DNA from: Pseudomonas maumuensis
Lineage (GTDB): Bacteria > Pseudomonadota > Gammaproteobacteria > Pseudomonadales > Pseudomonadaceae
Direction of reading: 5' to 3'
Length of the DNA: 64,000 bases
Assembly (NCBI RefSeq): GCF_019139675.1
Contig: NZ_CP077077.1
Span: 434,001-498,000 of the forward strand
In this document: in pieces, positions 29,942 through 42,483 of the stretch
How the letters are laid out: every line of letters begins with the position of its first letter
Numbering within the stretch: the first letter of the stretch is position 1
Notes under the pieces: model-generated
Told to the model about the DNA's origin: nothing
What the model saw: the letters and a program-made list of their open reading frames with translations, nothing else
Database searches by the model: none
Translations under genes and position numbers: made by a program

Positions 29942-30321
29942 CAGTGTAGGGCCCCTGGCACGGCGAGGCGGAACGGCGCGATCTGGGCATCGAAGCGTTT
30001 GCCGTCCTCGGCGAACATCTGATAGCTGCCCTGCATGGTGCCGACGCGGGTGCTGATCACGGCGCCGCTGCTGTAGGTGTGGCTCTGGCCAGGCTCGATC
30101 AGCGGCTGTTGGCCGATCACGCCAGCGCCGCGCACCTCCTCGACTTCGCCGTCACCGTTGGTGATCAGCCAGTGGCGGGACATCAGTTTGGCCTTGACCG
30201 TGCCGTTGTTCTGCACGGTGATGGTATAGGCGAAGGCGAAACGGCTGCTTTCGGGGTCGGATTGTTCTTTGAGGTAGCGGGTCACGACGCTGACGTCGAT
30301 CTGGTAGCGGGGGTCGGACAT
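29941..30321 (-). CDS. apaG: ApaG (CorD), DUF525 protein
   Basis: 126 residues from ATG 30321 ([20 protein letters not shown]). The immunoglobulin-like beta fold is indicated by [20 protein letters not shown] and [12 protein letters not shown]. The upstream frame start at 30348 would add nine residues without homology. The biochemical role is unclear, with links to divalent cation homeostasis and to ApaH. It precedes apaH without a gap. Confidence 0.95.
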   Translation of the reverse strand: MSDPRYQIDVSVVTRYLKEQSDPESSRFAFAYTITVQNNGTVKAKLMSRHWLITNGDGEVEEVRGAGVIGQQPLIEPGQSHTYSSGAVISTRVGTMQGSYQMFAEDGKRFDAQIAPFRLAVPGALH

Positions 30322-30407
30322 GCAAGGGCCTTGGGCAAACGAACGCAATAACGCAGTCTAGGTCATCGGCGGGGGGCAGGGCCAGTCCGGGCAGGGGGCT
30401 TTGTCAG

Positions 30408-30435
30408 CCCTATCGCCGGCAAGCCGGCGATAGGG
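30408..30435. repeat. REP palindrome between ksgA and apaG
   Basis: CCCTATCGCCGGC (30408-30420) and GCCGGCGATAGGG (30423-30435) are exact complements with a 2-base loop. The core GCCGGC-AA-GCCGGC is shared with repeats at 45528, 45570, 47732 and 50987. It lies 14 bases after the ksgA stop on the transcribed strand, where it can protect or terminate the upstream mRNA. Confidence 0.8.
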
Positions 30436-30449
30436 TGGTGCAGGTGTGA

Positions 30450-31250
30450 TCAGGCCTGCTGTTCGGCCAGCTTGTCGGCCAGGCGCACGAAGGCGGCGAG
30501 ATCGAGCTGCTCGGGGCGCAGGCTGCCGTCGACGCCTGCGGCTTCGATGGCCTGGCTGTCGAGCAGGCCTTTGAGGGTATTGCGCAGGGTCTTGCGGCGT
30601 TGGTTGAACGCTTCGCGTACCACCTGCTCGAGCAGCTGCGGGTTCTTGGCCGGATGCGGCAGGACTTCATGGGGCACCAGGCGCACGATCGCCGAGTCCA
30701 CCTTTGGCGGCGGGTTGAAGGCACCAGGGCCGACGTTGAACAGGTGCTCCACGCGGCAGTGGTACTGCACCATGATCGACAGCCGGCCCCAATCACCGCC
30801 GCCTGGCCCTGCCGCCATGCGCTCGACCACTTCCTTCTGCAGCATGAAATGCATGTCGCGGATCAGGTTGGCATGGGCCAGGAGATGGAAGATCAGTGGC
30901 GTGGAGATGTTGTAGGGCAGGTTGCCCACCACCTTCAGGCTGCGCTCTGGCACGCCCAGCTGGTTGAAGTCGAACTTCAGGGCATCGCCCTGGTGCAGGC
31001 GGAAGTTGCCGCGCCCGGCGAACTTGTGTTGCAGGATCGGCACCAAGTCCTTGTCCAACTCCACCACGTCCAGCTGGGCGCCGCTGCCCAGCAGGCCCTC
31101 GGTCAGGGCGCCTTGGCCCGGGCCGATTTCCAGCAAATGTTCGCCGGCCTTGGCGTTGATCGCCCGCAGGATGCGGTCGATGATTCCGGCGTCATGCAGG
31201 AAGTTCTGGCCGAAGCGCTTGCGCGCCCGGTGTTGGTAGTGCTCGGTCAT
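30450..31250 (-). CDS. ksgA: RsmA/KsgA, 16S rRNA dimethyladenosine transferase
   Basis: 266 residues. SAM-binding motif [10 protein letters not shown] at 41-50 and the catalytic NLPY motif at 110-113 (GNLPYNIST). It dimethylates A1518 and A1519 of 16S rRNA as a late ribosome checkpoint. The start overlaps the pdxA stop by 4 bases. Confidence 0.97.
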   Translation of the reverse strand: MTEHYQHRARKRFGQNFLHDAGIIDRILRAINAKAGEHLLEIGPGQGALTEGLLGSGAQLDVVELDKDLVPILQHKFAGRGNFRLHQGDALKFDFNQLGVPERSLKVVGNLPYNISTPLIFHLLAHANLIRDMHFMLQKEVVERMAAGPGGGDWGRLSIMVQYHCRVEHLFNVGPGAFNPPPKVDSAIVRLVPHEVLPHPAKNPQLLEQVVREAFNQRRKTLRNTLKGLLDSQAIEAAGVDGSLRPEQLDLAAFVRLADKLAEQQA

Positions 31251-32236
31251 GGTCGGTTCTCGGCCATCTGGTAGGCGGTTTCCAATGCGACGCGCAGGCT
31301 GCCGGTGTCGATCCGGCCGCTGCCGGCCAGGTCCAGGGCGGTGCCATGGTCGACCGAGGTGCGGATGATCGGCAGGCCCAGCGTCACGTTGACCGCGGCG
31401 CCGAAGCCCTTGTATTTGAGTACGGGCAGGCCTTGGTCGTGGTACATCGCCAGCACCGCGTCGCAGTGCTCCAGATATTTGGGGGTAAACAGGGTATCGG
31501 CTGGCAGCGGGCCGCGCAGGTCCATGCCTTCGGCACGCAGTCGCGCTAGTGCCGGCTCGATGATGTCGATTTCTTCGCGGCCCAGGTGGCCGCCTTCTCC
31601 GGCATGCGGGTTGAGCCCGCAGACCAGGATGCGTGGGTTGGCGATGCCGAACTTGTCGCGCATGTCCGCATGCAGGATGCGGGTGACACGTTCCAGGCGT
31701 TCGCCAGTAATGGCGTCGGCGACATCGCGCAGGGGCAGGTGGGTGGTCACCAGTGCCACGCGCAGCCCGTGGGTGGCCAGCATCATCACCACTTGCGCAG
31801 TATGGGTTAGGTCGGCGAGGAACTCGGTGTGCCCGGAGAAGGCAATGCCGCTCTCGTTGATCACGCCCTTATGCACGGGGGCGGTGATCATTCCGCCGAA
31901 CTGCCCGTCAAGGCAGCCCTGGCCGGCCCGGGTGAGTGTTTCCAGGACGAAGGCGGCATTGGCTTTGTCCAGCTGTCCGGCCACCACCGGCTTGGCCAGC
32001 GGCGTGTCCCAGACGTACAGGCTGCCGGCTGGGGCAGGCTGGTTCGGGAAACTGCCGGGGGTTACGGGCAGCAGGGTGACGGCCAGCCCCAGTTGCGCGG
32101 CCCGCTCGACGAGCAGGTCACGACTGGTGATGGCGATCAGGGGGTGGGGCTGGACCTCGGCGGCGAGCAGCAGGCACAGGTCGGGACCGATGCCGGCTGG
32201 CTCGCCGGGGGTGACGGCGAAGCGCAGGGGTTTCAC
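31247..32236 (-). CDS. pdxA: PdxA, 4-hydroxythreonine-4-phosphate dehydrogenase
   Basis: 329 residues. The conserved segment [20 protein letters not shown] and the C-terminal [15 protein letters not shown] carry metal-ligand His and Asp residues of the family; [14 protein letters not shown] is also diagnostic. It makes the amino-acetone phosphate used in pyridoxal phosphate synthesis. It overlaps surA upstream and ksgA downstream by 4 bases each, the widely conserved surA-pdxA-ksgA arrangement. Confidence 0.97.
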   Translation of the reverse strand: MKPLRFAVTPGEPAGIGPDLCLLLAAEVQPHPLIAITSRDLLVERAAQLGLAVTLLPVTPGSFPNQPAPAGSLYVWDTPLAKPVVAGQLDKANAAFVLETLTRAGQGCLDGQFGGMITAPVHKGVINESGIAFSGHTEFLADLTHTAQVVMMLATHGLRVALVTTHLPLRDVADAITGERLERVTRILHADMRDKFGIANPRILVCGLNPHAGEGGHLGREEIDIIEPALARLRAEGMDLRGPLPADTLFTPKYLEHCDAVLAMYHDQGLPVLKYKGFGAAVNVTLGLPIIRTSVDHGTALDLAGSGRIDTGSLRVALETAYQMAENRP

Positions 32237-33552
32237 TGGGCGACCTGGTCGGCGCCAGGCAGCTTGATTTCAACGTAGGCTTCGTCGCGGATCTGGCGCA
32301 GCCAGTTCTGCAGCTCTTCGTCGTACTTGCGGTTGCGCAGGACGTTCATGGCCTGCTGCTCGCGAGCCTGTTCGGTGCTGTCGGTGGCGCGGCGGCCCAG
32401 CACTTCCAGCACATGCCAGCCGTACTGAGTCTTGAACGGCTTGGTCACCACGCCTTGCTCGGCGTTGGCCATCTGCTCGCGGAACTCAGGTACCAGGCTG
32501 TTCGGGTCGACCCAGTTAAGGTCGCCGCCGTTGAGCGCAGAACCCGGATCCTCCGAGAAGCTCTTCGCCAGATCGGCGAAGTTTTCACCGTTTTGGATCC
32601 GGTCGTACAGGCGCTCGGCCAATTGCTCGGTGGCTGCTTCACTGCGGATTTCGCTCGGCTTGATCAGGATGTGGCGCACATGCACTTCGTCGCGCAGGAT
32701 GCTCTGGCTGCCGCCACGTTTCTCTTCAAGCTTGAGGATGATGAAGCCATTGGGGATGCGGATCGGCTGGGTGATGTCGCCGACCGCCATGCTGCTGAGC
32801 ATCTTGGCGAAGTCTGGTGGCAGCTGGCCTGCCTGGCGCCAGCCCATCTCACCGCCTTCCAGGGCGTTTTCACTGCGAGAGCGGGCGATGGCCATCTGGC
32901 CGAAGTCCGCGCCTTGCTTGAGCTGTTGGTAGACGTCGCCTACCTGGCGCGCGGCGGCCTGGATGGCCTCCGAGTTGGCGCCTTCTGGGGTCGGGATGAG
33001 GATGTTGGCCAGGCGGTACTCTTCCGACATCTGCATCTTGCCCAGGTCCGAGTTGAGGAAGTTCTTCACTTCCTGCTCGGAGACCTGGATACGCTCGGCC
33101 ACACGGCGCTGACGTACGCGACTGATGACCATCTCGCGCTTGATCTGCTCGCGGGCATCGTCGTACGACAGGCCGTCATGGGCCAGGGCGGCGCGGAACT
33201 GTTCCAGCGACATGCCATTGCGCTGGGCAATGGTGGCGACGGCCTGGTTCAGCTCTTCGTCGGTGATGCGGATGCCCGAGCGCTCGCCGATCTGCAGTTG
33301 CAGGTTTTCGACGATCAGGCGCTCCAGCACTTGCTGTTCCAGCGCGTCGGTGGGCGGCACACCGCCGCCACGCTTGGCGATGGTCTGCTGCACTTCGCGA
33401 ACGCGCTGGTTCAGCTGGCTCTGCATGACCACGTCGTTGTCGACGGTGGCCACGATACGGTCGATGGGTTGTACCGCGGCATGCACCGCGCCACTCAGCA
33501 TTGCGGCGCCCAGCATCAGCGGGCGCAGACGATCAATAAGCTTGCTCTTCAC
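32233..33552 (-). CDS. surA: SurA, periplasmic peptidyl-prolyl isomerase chaperone
   Basis: 439 residues. A signal peptide with cleavage near AVHA-A, an N-terminal SurA chaperone domain, two parvulin domains (about 180-280 and 290-390, each with the [12 protein letters not shown] or LANILIP strand), and a C-terminal helix. It escorts outer-membrane proteins, including LptD, through the periplasm. Its start overlaps the lptD end by 20 bases, linking the chaperone to its client. Confidence 0.96.
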   Translation of the reverse strand: MKSKLIDRLRPLMLGAAMLSGAVHAAVQPIDRIVATVDNDVVMQSQLNQRVREVQQTIAKRGGGVPPTDALEQQVLERLIVENLQLQIGERSGIRITDEELNQAVATIAQRNGMSLEQFRAALAHDGLSYDDAREQIKREMVISRVRQRRVAERIQVSEQEVKNFLNSDLGKMQMSEEYRLANILIPTPEGANSEAIQAAARQVGDVYQQLKQGADFGQMAIARSRSENALEGGEMGWRQAGQLPPDFAKMLSSMAVGDITQPIRIPNGFIILKLEEKRGGSQSILRDEVHVRHILIKPSEIRSEAATEQLAERLYDRIQNGENFADLAKSFSEDPGSALNGGDLNWVDPNSLVPEFREQMANAEQGVVTKPFKTQYGWHVLEVLGRRATDSTEQAREQQAMNVLRNRKYDEELQNWLRQIRDEAYVEIKLPGADQVAQ

Positions 33553-36343
33553 GGGTACGGTAACCTTGAATGCCTTGGTCCAGGAACGATTCGACCTTGT
33601 TGCCGACTACACCACCGAGCCCTTTGAGCACGATCTGCAGGAAGATACCGTGGTCGCCTTTCTCGTTTTGCGGGACGGCCTGGCTGAAGTCGTCGTAGTC
33701 GATCCAGTAGCGGTTGATCAGGCGCAGCTTCCAGCAGCAGTTGTCGTACTCGAAGCCGCCCATCGCTTCCAGGGTGCGATTACGGTTGTAGTCATGCTGC
33801 CAACGAGCGATGACGCTCCACTGCGGCACGATCGGCCAGATGACCGAGAAGTCGTGTTGCTGGATCTTGTAGTAATCCTTGATGTAGTTCGGATCGCCCG
33901 GAGTGCCATAGTCACCACCACCGACTTTCCAGAGACCGGTCGCCGAGTCGTAGGTGATCAGGTCGTTGCGGTAGCGGTAGCCGAGGTTGACGACCTTGTT
34001 CGGGTTGTCTTCAGGCTGGTAGTGGAACATCGCGCTGCCCGAGCGGGTGCTGCGGCTGTCCGGATCCCAGTTGAAGTCCGAGTTGAAGCGCCAATCGCGG
34101 TTGAAGGCGTATTCGTACTCCAGCGCGTATGGCGAGACGTCCGACTGGCTGTCCTTGCGGGTGCGATAGTCGATACCTGGCAGCTGGGCCTTGCGATCCT
34201 TGAAGTAGAGCGCCTGGCCGATGCTGAAACGCTGACGTTGGAAGCCATTGTCCTCGATCCAGCGGTTGGTCACGCCCAGCGACAACTTGTTCTCGTCACC
34301 GATGCGATCGGTTCCGCTGAAACGGTTGTCGCGGAACAGCGAGGCATAGTTGAAGGTGTTCTCGCCAGTGTCGAACAGCGGGATATCCTTCTGATCCTTG
34401 TACGGAACATAGAGGTAGAACAGGCGCGGTTCGAGAGTCTGGCGGTAGTTGGTACCGAACAGCTGGGTGTTGCGGTCGAAGTACAGGCCGCTGTCAACGC
34501 TGAAAATCGGGATGTCGCGGTTAAGCGAGCTGCTGTAGCTGCCGTAGGCCGGGTTTGTCGATTGTGCTATCGCCTGGGCCTTGCCCTGACTGTCCAGATC
34601 CAGATCGTAATTGGTATAGACATACTTCAGCTTGGGCGTGATGAAGCCATAGCTGGCTTGCATTGGCAGGCTAATCGCCGGGGCAAGATTGAGGCGGGTA
34701 CCGTTGGCGCGAGCGATACCGGAAACGTTCTCGTCCAGGCGACGGCCAGGAATACCGCCTGCGGAAGTGTCCGGGTTGCCGTCCTTGTCCAGTACGAAAT
34801 CGTTTTTCAGATCACGGTCGAAGCGAACAGCCTCGGATTCGTAGCTCAGGTCGAAGCCGCCCGGGTGGAACGGCAGCATGCCATTGAAGGTGACCTGCGG
34901 TAGCTTGTCGTAGGGTGTGATCTGCGAGATGGTTGCCATTTCGTAGGCGTGCAGGTTCAAGCGCGCAGTGTAACTATCGCCTCGATAGGTGAGCGCACCT
35001 TGCTGATTCACGAGGTCGCGTTTCTCGACTCCGATCTGGTCAGACTCCAGGTCCTGGAAATAGAACGGGTCACTGATATCGGTGTAGTCCACCTCGGTCA
35101 TCAGGCGATCGTCCAGGCCACCCTTGTGCTGCCAGTTGACCATCCAGCGATCTTTCTTGTAGTCCGTCTGCCGTTCGCGGTCGTCGTCCTTGTCGTTCAG
35201 GAAACCACCACCGAACTGCCCTTCGCTGGACTTGGTCAGATAACGGAACTCACCTTCCATCAGCAGGCCGCGCTTGGCCATGTAGCGCGGGTACAACGTG
35301 GCATCGTAGTTCGGTGCCAGGTTGAAGTAGTACGGCGTGACCAGCATGAAGCCGGTGTCGCTGGTGGAGCTGAACGACGGTGGCAGGAAGCCGGACTGGC
35401 GACGGTCGTCGATCGGGAAGTAGATGTACGGTGTGTAGAACACCGGGAAATCCTTGACCCGCAGCGTCACGTTGGTCGCGGTACCGAAGCCGGTGGCCGG
35501 GTTCAGGGTGATGTTGTTGCCCTTGAGCTGCCACGCGTTGCTGCCCGGCTCACAGGTGGTATAGGTACCGTCCTTGAGGCGGATGATGGCGTTTTCCGCA
35601 CGTTTGGCGTACAGCGCGTTGCCGCGGATGTGCGACTTGTGCATCACGTATTCGGCGTTGTCGACCCGGGCCTCGCCGGTATCGAGCTGGATCTGCGCCT
35701 CGTCGCCAACCACCAGCGAGCCATTGTCGCGGATCTTGACGTTGCCCTTGAGCTCGCCGCGGTTCTCGGCCTGGTACAGGTTGGCCTCGTCGGCCTCGGC
35801 CTGCATGCTGCCCTGGCGCATGACCACGTCACCGGCGAGGGTGGCGATCTGCTGCTCCTGCTGGTACTTGGAGACCTTGGCGTTGATGTAGGTCGGCGAC
35901 TCGTCCTTGGGCGTGGAGTCGTTCATGCCCGGGCGGGTCGGCTCGATGTAGGCGCCGCCGCAGTACGGTCCGGTCTCGGCCAGTTGCGCGGCGGTGAGCT
36001 TCTCGCGCGGAACCCAGTCCAGATGGCTGTAGTCTTCGCTGCGCGACTTCAGGCCGCGGCCCTTGGCCTCGGTGACCAGCATCGGCTTTTCGGCCTCGGT
36101 CGCGGCGACTTCGCCCGGTGCCTCGGCACCCGAGCTGGCAGCGGCGGCACCCGGGTGTACCGGGCGCGGAGGCAGGTTGGCTGCGGTCTTGGGCTTGCAG
36201 TCCCAGCCACCGGAAGCGGACACTTGGCAGTCGAACTGCTCGGCGGCCACCACGTACGACGTGGCCAGGGGTTGCAGGGCCAGCAAACCGCCAGTCACCA
36301 GCAACGGAAACTTTCTACGAAACGCGGGGGATTTCAATGCCAT
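33533..36343 (-). CDS. lptD: LptD, LPS-assembly outer-membrane protein
   Basis: 936 residues from ATG 36343 ([20 protein letters not shown]). The frame is open 135 codons further upstream, but those lie over amgK in antisense and lack a signal peptide. A signal segment is followed by a region with C39 and C49, the OstA periplasmic domain ([20 protein letters not shown]), and the large C-terminal beta-barrel with the vicinal pair NCC near residue 895 that forms inter-domain disulfides in the family. With LptE it inserts LPS in the outer leaflet. Confidence 0.96.
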   Translation of the reverse strand: MALKSPAFRRKFPLLVTGGLLALQPLATSYVVAAEQFDCQVSASGGWDCKPKTAANLPPRPVHPGAAAASSGAEAPGEVAATEAEKPMLVTEAKGRGLKSRSEDYSHLDWVPREKLTAAQLAETGPYCGGAYIEPTRPGMNDSTPKDESPTYINAKVSKYQQEQQIATLAGDVVMRQGSMQAEADEANLYQAENRGELKGNVKIRDNGSLVVGDEAQIQLDTGEARVDNAEYVMHKSHIRGNALYAKRAENAIIRLKDGTYTTCEPGSNAWQLKGNNITLNPATGFGTATNVTLRVKDFPVFYTPYIYFPIDDRRQSGFLPPSFSSTSDTGFMLVTPYYFNLAPNYDATLYPRYMAKRGLLMEGEFRYLTKSSEGQFGGGFLNDKDDDRERQTDYKKDRWMVNWQHKGGLDDRLMTEVDYTDISDPFYFQDLESDQIGVEKRDLVNQQGALTYRGDSYTARLNLHAYEMATISQITPYDKLPQVTFNGMLPFHPGGFDLSYESEAVRFDRDLKNDFVLDKDGNPDTSAGGIPGRRLDENVSGIARANGTRLNLAPAISLPMQASYGFITPKLKYVYTNYDLDLDSQGKAQAIAQSTNPAYGSYSSSLNRDIPIFSVDSGLYFDRNTQLFGTNYRQTLEPRLFYLYVPYKDQKDIPLFDTGENTFNYASLFRDNRFSGTDRIGDENKLSLGVTNRWIEDNGFQRQRFSIGQALYFKDRKAQLPGIDYRTRKDSQSDVSPYALEYEYAFNRDWRFNSDFNWDPDSRSTRSGSAMFHYQPEDNPNKVVNLGYRYRNDLITYDSATGLWKVGGGDYGTPGDPNYIKDYYKIQQHDFSVIWPIVPQWSVIARWQHDYNRNRTLEAMGGFEYDNCCWKLRLINRYWIDYDDFSQAVPQNEKGDHGIFLQIVLKGLGGVVGNKVESFLDQGIQGYRTREEQAY

Positions 36344-36475
36344 CTTATTAGTCCGGGCTTCCTGCGTGCCATCTGCCCGCGTGTGGGGGCCGCACGCCTC
36401 TCGATGGTCTGAAAAAGATGCTGGATAATAAAGCATGACCCGCTTGACGGCTAGGGCCGTCGGAGAACCCTTGTA

Positions 36476-38163
<1,688 letters not shown>

Positions 38164-38164
38164 T

Positions 38165-38929
38165 ATGTGGTGGCCGAGCACAGTGATTGGTGCCGGTGCC
38201 GGTTTCGCCGTGGCCAGCATCCCCGGTGCGTTGCTGGGGGCGCTGCTGGGCCAGGCCATGGATCGGCGCCTGCGGCTGCAGGGTTGGGAAGACGTGCGCG
38301 AGCGCCTGGGCGGGCGCCCGGCACTGCGTGACGAAGAGTTGCTGTTCGTGTTGCTTGGCCGCTTGGCCAAGAGTGATGGCCGGGTTGTCGAGGGTCACAT
38401 CCAGCAGGCGCGACAAGAGATGTCCCGTCTGGACCTGGCGGAACCTGCTCGGATGCGAGCGATTGCCGCGTTCAACCGCGGGAAGTCGGGCAAGGAGCGC
38501 CTTGGGCACTACCTGCGCCGTATCAGGGTGCAGCCCCACGGCGCCGAAGGCACCTTGCGCGCCTGTTGGCGCATGGTCTGGGCCGACGGCAAGGCCGGGC
38601 GGCAGGAACGCGACCTGTTGCTGGGCTGGGGCCAGCAGCTGGGGCTCAGTCGCAACCAGGTGCAGGCCTTGTCGCTGGAGTATGAGCCGCGCCGGTCGTC
38701 GATCGAGGGCGGTGTCATGACCTATGCGGCGGCGCTGAGATTGCTGGGGGTGGAGCCGGACACCGAGGCCGACAAGGTCAAACAGGCCTATCGGCGCCTG
38801 CTCAGCCGGCATCATCCAGACAAACTGGTGGGAAGTGGCGCCAGCGAAGCGAAGGTGCGCGAGGCAACCGAGCTAACCCGCGAGCTGCATCAGGCTTATG
38901 CCATGATCCGCAAGCGCAGGGGCTTGTAA
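38165..38929 (+). CDS. djlA: DjlA-like membrane J-domain co-chaperone
   Basis: 254 residues from ATG 38165 (MWWPSTVIGAGAGFAVASIP). An N-terminal membrane segment with small-residue GxxxG-like pattern, a TerB-like helical middle domain (about 50-160), and a C-terminal J domain with the HPD motif (RLLSRHHPDKLVG). It is expected to stimulate DnaK at the inner membrane. Probably co-transcribed with amgK-murU; a clear terminator follows. Confidence 0.92.
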   Translation: MWWPSTVIGAGAGFAVASIPGALLGALLGQAMDRRLRLQGWEDVRERLGGRPALRDEELLFVLLGRLAKSDGRVVEGHIQQARQEMSRLDLAEPARMRAIAAFNRGKSGKERLGHYLRRIRVQPHGAEGTLRACWRMVWADGKAGRQERDLLLGWGQQLGLSRNQVQALSLEYEPRRSSIEGGVMTYAAALRLLGVEPDTEADKVKQAYRRLLSRHHPDKLVGSGASEAKVREATELTRELHQAYAMIRKRRGL

Positions 38930-38946
38930 CGCCATTGCGGGCAGGG

Positions 38947-38982
38947 CCGCGCCTGCCGGGGTAGGCAGGCGCGGTCATTTTT
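38947..38982 (+). terminator. Terminator after djlA
   Basis: CCGCGCCTGCC (38947-38957) and GGCAGGCGCGG (38964-38974) form an 11-bp perfect stem with a 6-base loop, followed by TCATTTTT. The convergent DUF3530 gene ends at 38981, so it overlaps the end of that stop codon. Confidence 0.9.
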
Positions 38983-39985
38983 ACTCTGCCTTTGGCGTCA
39001 GCCAGCCGCGCACCCGACGCAACAGTTGTTCCTGCTCCGCTGCCTTGTTGCCAGGCACGGCCATCAGCGAAAGCTGTCGGTACAGGCTGCTCTTCTGCCG
39101 CTTGCTGGCCTGCAGGCGCTGCTGGGCCGCGAGCCGATCGGCTGTGCGGGTGGCGTAGTAGAGGTCGGCGGTCGGCACCTTCAGGGTCGGTGTCAGACTC
39201 AGCAGGTCATGCTCGACCCGCGCCGGTGTCTGCGCGGCGACCATCACCAGTTTCTGCACCTGGGGCGGTTGCTTTTCGCTGAGATAACGCGCGGCCCAGT
39301 ACGCGCCACTGCCGCTGCCCAGCAACACGATGCTGCGCGCCTTCTGCTGCTGGGCATAGGCCACGGCGGCGTCGAGGCGGGCGAAGATACGCTCGGCATC
39401 CTCCTCGCTGGTGTGCTCGTCGGCTTCGACCGCGTCGGTGTTCTCGGCGGCATCTGTTTCCGGTGCGGTCGCCTGGGCAACGTTGGCGTTGGCATCGGCA
39501 GGCGTGTCCTTGGCCGGAGCCGACTCGCCGCCCTCTTTTTTCGGTTCGACTGCTGGCTTGGCCGCGACCCGCGCCTGTGGGCGCTCGGCCAGCAGGTCGG
39601 GCATGCTCAGGCTCAAGGTGCTCCAGCCTGCATCGGGGAAGCCACGGCGCAGCGGGCCAACGGTGGTGGGCCAGTCGGCGCTTTCGCCCGCGCCAGGGAC
39701 AATGATCACAGCACCTTGCGGATCGCTGTCGTTGGCCGGCTTCCACAGCGCCAGGAAGTTTTCACCATTGGCTTGCAAAGTCTGCTGTTCGGCCTTGGGT
39801 ACCTGGCGCTCGAGGGCCAGGGCATCGTCCTGGCTGCGCTCGAGTAGCGGTGGGCGCGGGGCGGGAGTGGGAGCGGCCGCCTCGGCGGGCGCTTGGGGTT
39901 TCTCGGTGTCGTCGGCTTGGGCCGCGAACGGCAGGGCCGAAGCCAGGCAGAACATTGCCAGCGTCGTGCGATAAAGTGTGAACAT
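38981..39985 (-). CDS. DUF3530 family protein (alpha/beta hydrolase-like), exported
   Basis: 334 residues with a signal peptide (MFTLYRTTLAMFCLASALPF, cleavage near AQA-D). VIIVPGAGESADWPTTVGPL and SIVLLGSGSGAYWAARYL resemble the oxyanion and nucleophile elbow of alpha/beta hydrolases (GSGSG). A roughly 60-residue low-complexity segment rich in Ala, Glu and Asp (about 135-195) interrupts the domain. The function is unknown. Single gene between djlA and agtS, divergent from agtS. Confidence 0.88.
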   Translation of the reverse strand: MFTLYRTTLAMFCLASALPFAAQADDTEKPQAPAEAAAPTPAPRPPLLERSQDDALALERQVPKAEQQTLQANGENFLALWKPANDSDPQGAVIIVPGAGESADWPTTVGPLRRGFPDAGWSTLSLSMPDLLAERPQARVAAKPAVEPKKEGGESAPAKDTPADANANVAQATAPETDAAENTDAVEADEHTSEEDAERIFARLDAAVAYAQQQKARSIVLLGSGSGAYWAARYLSEKQPPQVQKLVMVAAQTPARVEHDLLSLTPTLKVPTADLYYATRTADRLAAQQRLQASKRQKSSLYRQLSLMAVPGNKAAEQEQLLRRVRGWLTPKAE

Positions 39986-40080
39986 CGATCAATCCAAGGC
40001 CAGAATCATACCGGCAGCCTAATGGTATTTGCCCGCGACGGCCACGCCAGGTGGCCGTCATTGCCAAGACGAGCGTAGAG

Positions 40081-42483
40081 ATGAAGCGAGTGCGTTGCCT
40101 GTGGGTTATCGGCTGGTTGTGCCTACCCTTGATCGCTCTGGCCAAGCCCCAAGCGCCGCCCGCCGTGGTGCTGGATCCAGCCCAGCAGCAATGGCTGGAC
40201 GAACACCGCGGCTTGCGCGTCGGCCTGGTACTGCAGGCGCCCTATGCCCAGTTCGACCGCCGCCTGCAGCAATTCTACGGGGCGAACGTCGAGCTGGTCG
40301 GCGCCTTGTCCCAGGCGTTGGGCCTGGATCTGACCTGGCGCGGCTTTGCCGACCAGGCCGCCCTTGAACATGCCTTGCAGGCGGGCGAGATCGATTTCGC
40401 CCCAGGCCTTACGCAAACACCTGCCAGCCTGCGGCTGTGGTTGTTCAGTGACCCTTACATGCGCGTACCGCAATTGGTGGTGGGTATGCGCAGCGGTGCG
40501 GTGGCAGTTGAGCTGGAGAAGCTGACCACCAGCGAGCGCCTGGCCGTGCGCATGCCCAGTGCCTTGGCGGATTACCTGCGTGGCAATTACGGCAACCTCA
40601 ACGTGCAGGGTGTGCCCAACGAGCGGGAGGCCCTGCAACTGGTGCTGGGTGGGCAGGCCAGCTTCGCCGTGCTGGACGAGGCGCAGCTCAGCCGGCTGTC
40701 CCGCGAGGGCGAGTTCGCCGACCTGGCGGTGGTGGGCGACATCGGTTTGCCACAGTTGCTGCGGGTCGGTTCGCGGCGCGATTGGCCGGTGCTGGCCGAT
40801 ATTCTCGAGCGTGCCTTGCAGGCCCTGCCGGCCAAGACCCTGGAGCAGATGCACCAGCGCTGGTTGCAGCCCAAGTATCCACGGTTCTCCGAGTCCGCCG
40901 GATTCTGGCAGAACCTGGCCTTACTGTTCGGCCTGCTGCTGCTGTGTGCCCTGGCGACCCTGACCTGGCAGCGCCGTCAGCAGCGTGGCTTGGAGCGGGG
41001 GTTGCTGGCGGCCCGCGAGAGTCTGGTCGAGCGCCAGGTGCGTGAGGAGGCTTTGCGCCTGAGTCAGTTTTCTATCGACCAGAGCACGGTGGGCATCCTC
41101 TGGGTCAACTGGGACAGCCATGTGCGCTACGCCAATCATGCCGCCGAGCGCATGCTGGGCTTTGCCGAGGGAGCGCTGTTGGAGCTGCCGCTGGTCGTTA
41201 TCGAACCGAACCTGAAGATGGACCGCTGGCTGGAACTGTGGAAGCGTGCCCGTACCGGAGATGGCGGCGAGCAGCAGTTCGAAAGCCAGTGTCGGCGCGC
41301 CGACGGCAGCCTGTTCCCGGTCGAGTTGTCGCTGTCGTTCCTGCGTTTTCGCGATGCCGAGTACCTGGTGGTGTTTCTCGCCGATGTCACCGAGCGCAGG
41401 CGCGACCTGGCCGCGCTGCGCGAAAGCGAGGCGCGACTCAAGGGGATCGCTGGCAACGTGCCGGGGCTGGTGTTTCGCCTGGAGCGCGATCCGGCCGAAG
41501 GCGACCCGGAGTTTCCCTACATCAGCGAAGGCAGCGAGGCGCTGGTCGGCTACACCCCGGCGGCGATCCAGCACCCGCAGATGGGGCTGCGCAACCTGGT
41601 CCACCCGGAGGATCGCGCCGACTACCATCGGGTCCAGGACCTGGCCTTGGCCAGCGATCAGGACTGGTCCTGGCAGGGGCGTATCCTCACCCGCCAGGGC
41701 GAGCAGCGCTGGGCCGACATCAAGGCGACCACTCGCCGCCTGGCCGATGGGCGCATGGTGTGGGACGGCGTGGTCTGGGACATCACCCAAGGCAAGCAGG
41801 CCGAGCTGGCGCTGGCCGGGTCCCAGGAGCAATTGCGCGAGTTGTCGGCGCACCTGGAAAGCGTGCGCGAAGAGGAGAAGGCGCGGATTGCCCGCGAAGT
41901 CCACGACGAATTGGGGCAGATGCTCACGGTGCTCAAGCTTGAGGTGTCGATGTGCGAGCTGGCGTTCGCCGAGCTGGATCCCGCCCTCAACGAGCGCCTG
42001 GCGAGCATGAAGCGTCTGATCGCCCAGTTGTTCCAGCTGGTTCGCGACGTGGCAACAGCCCTGCGCCCGCCGATCCTCGACGCCGGCATCGCCTCGGCCA
42101 TCGAGTGGCAGGCGCGGCGTTTCGAGGCGCGCACACAGATCCCCTGCCTGGTGCAGGTACCGGACAATCTGCCACCCTTGAGCGATGCCAAGGCCATCGG
42201 CCTGTTCCGTATCTTGCAGGAGGCGCTGACCAACGTCATGCGCCATGCCCAGGCGCACACGGTGCAGATCGAACTGGTTCACGAGGCCGGGCAGTTGCGC
42301 ATGACCGTGATCGACGACGGCGTGGGGTTTGCCATGGAGGCGGCACGGCCGACTTCGTTCGGCCTGGTGGGTGTGCGTGAGCGGGTGCTGATGCACGGTG
42401 GCAGTATGAGCCTGGACAGCGAGCCGGGCGAGGGCACCAGCCTGAGCGTGGCGATTCCTTTGAAGCAGGAGAAACAATCGTGA
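40081..42483 (+). CDS. agtS: AgtS-like sensor histidine kinase
   Basis: 800 residues from ATG 40081 (MKRVRCLWVIGWLCLPLIAL), a signal peptide being retained with this start. A periplasmic SBP_bac_3-like domain about 35-265, a membrane helix 278-296, two PAS domains about 325-440 and 448-575, a HisKA_3 segment with phosphoacceptor H608 (ARIAREVHDELGQML), and a HATPase with N box (LFRILQEALTNVMRHA) and DDGVGF. It overlaps agtR by 4 bases. In P. aeruginosa, agtSR next to agtABCD responds to 4-aminobutyrate and 5-aminovalerate; the name is by this synteny. Confidence 0.85.
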   Translation: MKRVRCLWVIGWLCLPLIALAKPQAPPAVVLDPAQQQWLDEHRGLRVGLVLQAPYAQFDRRLQQFYGANVELVGALSQALGLDLTWRGFADQAALEHALQAGEIDFAPGLTQTPASLRLWLFSDPYMRVPQLVVGMRSGAVAVELEKLTTSERLAVRMPSALADYLRGNYGNLNVQGVPNEREALQLVLGGQASFAVLDEAQLSRLSREGEFADLAVVGDIGLPQLLRVGSRRDWPVLADILERALQALPAKTLEQMHQRWLQPKYPRFSESAGFWQNLALLFGLLLLCALATLTWQRRQQRGLERGLLAARESLVERQVREEALRLSQFSIDQSTVGILWVNWDSHVRYANHAAERMLGFAEGALLELPLVVIEPNLKMDRWLELWKRARTGDGGEQQFESQCRRADGSLFPVELSLSFLRFRDAEYLVVFLADVTERRRDLAALRESEARLKGIAGNVPGLVFRLERDPAEGDPEFPYISEGSEALVGYTPAAIQHPQMGLRNLVHPEDRADYHRVQDLALASDQDWSWQGRILTRQGEQRWADIKATTRRLADGRMVWDGVVWDITQGKQAELALAGSQEQLRELSAHLESVREEEKARIAREVHDELGQMLTVLKLEVSMCELAFAELDPALNERLASMKRLIAQLFQLVRDVATALRPPILDAGIASAIEWQARRFEARTQIPCLVQVPDNLPPLSDAKAIGLFRILQEALTNVMRHAQAHTVQIELVHEAGQLRMTVIDDGVGFAMEAARPTSFGLVGVRERVLMHGGSMSLDSEPGEGTSLSVAIPLKQEKQS

